This document shows, in pieces, positions 13,773 to 16,375 of a stretch of 16,375 nt of DNA (its first letter is position 1; each line of letters begins with the position of its first letter). Both the position numbers and the translations under genes were made by a program. The notes beneath the pieces were generated by a model that saw only the letters and a list, made by a program, of their open reading frames with translations, ran no database searches and was not told where the DNA came from. This DNA is from Bacillota bacterium (GTDB taxonomy: Bacteria > Bacillota > Clostridia > Clostridiales > Clostridiaceae): NCBI GenBank assembly GCA_021779235.1, contig JAJYBA010000018.1, positions 1 through 16,375 on the forward strand. Reading direction: 5' to 3'.

Positions 13773-14939
13773 ATGAGTGAAAACGCAACTAAACAAATGA
13801 TTGCTGAAGTGTTTAATGATATAGCTAACGGCATAAAAAGTGGAAAATTTAAAAATAAAGTTAGAATAGGATTAACTATATTCGGTAGCGAACATGGCAT
13901 AGAAGAAATGGTTAAAGCTGCAGAAATAGCTAAAAATAAATATGATGATTTTGAAATTATTTTGATTGGACCAAAGGTAGATGCTGACTTTGAAATTATA
14001 GAAGTTGCAACTTCTGAAGAAGGTCATAAAAGAATGACTGAATTATTAGAAAATGGTAATTTAAGTGGATGTGTAACTCAACATTTTGATTTTCCAATAG
14101 GAGTATCTACAGTTGGAAAGATAGTAGCACCAGGCAAAGGTACAGATATGATAATAGCTACCACTACTGGAACTACATCTACCAATAGAGTAGAAGGCAT
14201 GGTACTTAATGCAATTTCTGGTATTGCCACAGCTAAAGCTACAGGTATCAAAAATCCAACTGTTGGAATTTTAAACTTAGATGGAGCAAGACAAGTTGAA
14301 AGAATATTAAAAGAAGTACAAAGTAATGGATATGATTTTAGCTTTGCAGACTCTTTAAGAGCTGATGGTGGTGCCGTTATGAGAGGAAATGACCTGCTTG
14401 CAGGAACACCAGATGTAATGGTCTGTGATTCATTAACTGGAAACCTTTTAGTTAAAACTTTCTCATCTTTCACTACAGGAGGCAACTATGAGACTGTAGG
14501 TGCTGGATATGGACCTGGTATTGGTGAGAATTATGATAAACTTGTAAATATAGTTTCAAGAGCATCTGGAGCACCATTAATAGCTGAGGCTTTAAAATAC
14601 TGTGCTACTTGTGCAGAAAATAATGTTTTAAGTATTGCAAAAGCTGAATTTGCAAGAGCTAATAAAGCAGGTTTAAAAGACGCTATTAACAAGGTTATTA
14701 AAAAAGCAGAGAAACCAGCTAGTGATGAAGAAGAAGTAAAAATGCCACCGAAAAAAGTTGTTACTTTTTCTATCGCTGGAATAGATATACTTGAACTAGA
14801 AAATGCATGCAAAGCATTATGGAAAGAAGGAATCTATTCAGAAAGTGGTATGGGATGTACAGGACCAATAGTTTTAGTTCCAGAAGAAGCTGGAGATAAA
14901 GCTATTGAAATTCTTAAAAAAGCTGAATTTATGAATTAA
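13773..14939 (+). CDS. grdD: Glycine reductase protein C alpha subunit GrdD
   Basis: GrdD completes protein C. In the studied enzyme of Eubacterium acidaminophilum a C-terminal cysteine takes the acetyl group and phosphate then releases acetyl phosphate. The 388 residues have a PlsX-like fold: LTIFGSEHGIEEM near the N-terminus, FDFPIGVSTVGKIVAPGKGTDMIIATTTGTTSTNR, and LNLDGARQVERIL. At the end, GMGCTGPIVLVPEEAG places the likely catalytic Cys at 362. ATG 13773 follows AAAAGGGG and comes 34 nt after grdC, so the two are translated from one message. A strong terminator 47 nt after the stop ends the operon. Acetate kinase, which would make ATP from the product, is not in the window. Confidence 0.96.
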   Translation: MSENATKQMIAEVFNDIANGIKSGKFKNKVRIGLTIFGSEHGIEEMVKAAEIAKNKYDDFEIILIGPKVDADFEIIEVATSEEGHKRMTELLENGNLSGCVTQHFDFPIGVSTVGKIVAPGKGTDMIIATTTGTTSTNRVEGMVLNAISGIATAKATGIKNPTVGILNLDGARQVERILKEVQSNGYDFSFADSLRADGGAVMRGNDLLAGTPDVMVCDSLTGNLLVKTFSSFTTGGNYETVGAGYGPGIGENYDKLVNIVSRASGAPLIAEALKYCATCAENNVLSIAKAEFARANKAGLKDAINKVIKKAEKPASDEEEVKMPPKKVVTFSIAGIDILELENACKALWKEGIYSESGMGCTGPIVLVPEEAGDKAIEILKKAEFMN

Positions 14940-14985
14940 TTTCATAAAAAATTATTGATTTTTTTAAGAGATTTAAATTTAAAAC

Positions 14986-15018
14986 AAAACTCTCACTAAA
15001 TTATTTGTGAGAGTTTTT
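14986..15018 (+). terminator. Intrinsic terminator of the glycine reductase operon
   Basis: The 11-bp perfect stem AAAACTCTCAC/GTGAGAGTTTT (14986-14996/15007-15017) has a 10-nt loop and ends in TTTTT. It begins 47 nt after the grdD stop and should end the polycistronic message. Confidence 0.9.
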
Positions 15019-15078
15019 CTATTATATTACAAAAAAATACAAAGTAAATAAAATTTGATTTTTACCCTTAACAAATGG

Positions 15079-15107
15079 TTGCTAATAATAAAAAATTCAT
15101 ATATAAT
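15079..15107 (+). promoter_or_regulatory. Promoter candidate for the BMP lipoprotein gene
   Basis: TTGCTA (15079-15084) and a perfect TATAAT (15102-15107) are separated by 17 nt. The start would be near 15114, leaving a leader of about 194 nt. The leader holds an 8-bp hairpin AGAAAATT/AATTTTCT (15196-15216), a T-run (15230-15236) and the palindrome TTGCT-A-AGCAA (15257-15267). I could not match it to a known riboswitch. Confidence 0.55.
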
Positions 15108-15307
15108 GTAGTTCATGTCGTATATAAAATTATGTACAGCATACAATATTAAATGAAAACGTTATTTGATAATTGAATGAAGATTTAAAAAGTATAGAAA
15201 ATTAAAAAAATTTTCTGGAATAAAGAGGATTTTTTTAACTTTTATAGAATACATACTTGCTAAGCAATAACATTGTTTAATTAATTACTTATTGGGAGGG
15301 AATTATT

Positions 15308-16375
15308 ATGAACAAAAAAAAGGTAGTTGCGGTACTTACAGCAGTAGCTGTAGTTGCAACATTGTTTGTTGGCTGTGGAACTAAGAAGGAAGCAGCAAAA
15401 AGCAATATCACTATAGGACTTTCTACAGATGAAGGTGGATTAAATGACAAGTCATTTAACCAATCAGCAAATGAAGGAGTTAAAAAGGCTAAAGATGAAG
15501 ATGGCTTTAACTACAATGCTATCGAATCTAAAAAGAAAGAGGACTATACAGCAAATTTAGAAGCATTACTTGAAAATGGTTCTAATTTAACTTTTGCAAT
15601 TGGATTCCAAATGGCAGATGCAGTGACAGAAGTTGCTAAAGCTCATACTGACAAAAACTTTGCAATCATTGACTCAGTTGTTGATCTACCAAACGTAGCA
15701 TCAATCACTTTTAAAGAGCAAGAAGGTTCTTTCTTAATGGGAATCATTGCTGGAAAAATGACTAAAACTAATAAAGTTGGGTTTATTGGTGGAAAAGATA
15801 TGGAATTAATAAACAAATTTGAAGCTGGTTTTGCAGCTGGTGTTAAAGCAGTTAACCCAGAAGCAGCAAAAGGCTTAATAAGCCCAGATGGCAAGAGCGC
15901 AGGAACAGCTGTAAAATATGCAGATAGTTTCGACGATTCAGCAAAAGGATATGAATTAGCTAAATCATTATATCAAGATGGTTGCGATGTAGTTTATCAT
16001 GCAGCTGGCGGAGTTGGTATTGGTTTATTTAAAGCAGCAAAAGAATTAAAAGATGCTGGAACACCAGTTTGGGCTATCGGAGTTGATATGGATCAATCTT
16101 TAACAGTTCCAGAATATGCTGACGTTATACTTTCAAGTATGATGAAAAGAGTTGACACTGCAACTTACAATGAATCAAAAGCTTTAGTTAAAAATGAATT
16201 TAAAGGTGGAAAAGTTATTACTCTTGGATTAAAAGAGCAAGGCGTAGGCATAGCTCCAACATCTGATAAAAACGTGCCAAAGGCTGTTTTAGATGAAGTT
16301 AAAAAATATGAAGATAAAGTTATAGCTGGAGAAATAGTTGTTCCAGCAAATAGACAAGAAGCAATAGATTTTAAA
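15308..16375 (+). CDS. BMP family substrate-binding lipoprotein (partial)
   Basis: This is the substrate-binding protein of an ABC importer of the BMP/PnrA (Med) family, whose known members bind purine nucleosides outside the cell. The frame starts at ATG 15308 (GGGAGGG upstream) and is still open at the window end after 356 residues. The family is usually about 350-370 long, so only a few residues are missing. The signal peptide is MNKKK plus a hydrophobic core with the lipobox LFVGC (Cys23), which gives a membrane-anchored lipoprotein. Typical blocks follow: IGLSTDEGGLNDKSFNQSA (36-54), FAIGFQMADAV, SFLMGIIAG, KVGFIGG, VVYHAAGGVGIGLF, IGVDMDQ. Permease and ATPase genes are expected just to the right. 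It is transcribed from its own promoter and is not part of the grd operon. Confidence 0.93.
   Translation, partial: MNKKKVVAVLTAVAVVATLFVGCGTKKEAAKSNITIGLSTDEGGLNDKSFNQSANEGVKKAKDEDGFNYNAIESKKKEDYTANLEALLENGSNLTFAIGFQMADAVTEVAKAHTDKNFAIIDSVVDLPNVASITFKEQEGSFLMGIIAGKMTKTNKVGFIGGKDMELINKFEAGFAAGVKAVNPEAAKGLISPDGKSAGTAVKYADSFDDSAKGYELAKSLYQDGCDVVYHAAGGVGIGLFKAAKELKDAGTPVWAIGVDMDQSLTVPEYADVILSSMMKRVDTATYNESKALVKNEFKGGKVITLGLKEQGVGIAPTSDKNVPKAVLDEVKKYEDKVIAGEIVVPANRQEAIDFK

Noticed and set aside
15110..15160. Purine riboswitch before the BMP gene
   Set aside because: CGTATATAA at 15119 resembles the start of one, but the conserved GTNTCTACC junction and the CAACNG-type loop are absent.

Overview
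The window is AT-rich, low-GC Gram-positive DNA from an anaerobic, amino-acid-fermenting member of the Clostridia (Clostridium-like). The evidence is strong AGGAGG ribosome binding sites, many TTG and GTG starts, clostridial protein families, and above all a complete selenium-dependent glycine reductase operon, which marks Stickland-type fermentation. All genes recognised are on the + strand. I did not identify the species.

Left part (1-2700): small accessory genes and gene debris. It holds the 3' tail of an unrecognised gene, a GNAT acetyltransferase, a decayed VOC/glyoxalase-like pseudogene with two in-frame stops, a Ham1-like NTP pyrophosphatase that appears to have lost its middle by an in-frame deletion, a small multi-pass membrane protein and a lipoprotein.

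Middle part (2800-6260): ordinary housekeeping-type genes. These are a membrane-associated MutS-like ATPase without mismatch-recognition domains, TrmL (wobble-base 2'-O-methylation of tRNA) and a DegV family fatty-acid-binding protein, closed by a long AT-rich hairpin that acts as a terminator candidate.

Central part (6400-15020): the glycine reductase locus. A tandem glycine riboswitch with a leader-linker kink-turn precedes an intrinsic terminator whose 5' arm shares bases with P1 of the second aptamer, so glycine should switch the operon ON. Then come grdX, trxB, trxA, grdE, grdA (UGA = Sec42), grdB (UGA = Sec349), grdC and grdD, and a strong terminator. TrxB and TrxA carry electrons from NADPH to selenoprotein GrdA. 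GrdE and GrdB form protein B, which activates glycine. GrdA takes up the carboxymethyl group as a selenoether, and GrdC and GrdD (protein C) release acetyl phosphate, which yields ATP through acetate kinase encoded elsewhere. A short hairpin and an inverted-repeat-bearing AT-rich segment separate grdB from grdC.

Right part (15020-16375): a promoter, a leader of about 200 nt and a BMP-family substrate-binding lipoprotein that runs off the window, lacking only its last residues.

The central system is well described. I found no clearly undescribed system. The most useful points are the two recoded UGA codons with their hairpins, the riboswitch architecture, the unusual CEIC thioredoxin, the corrected starts and the decaying genes on the left.
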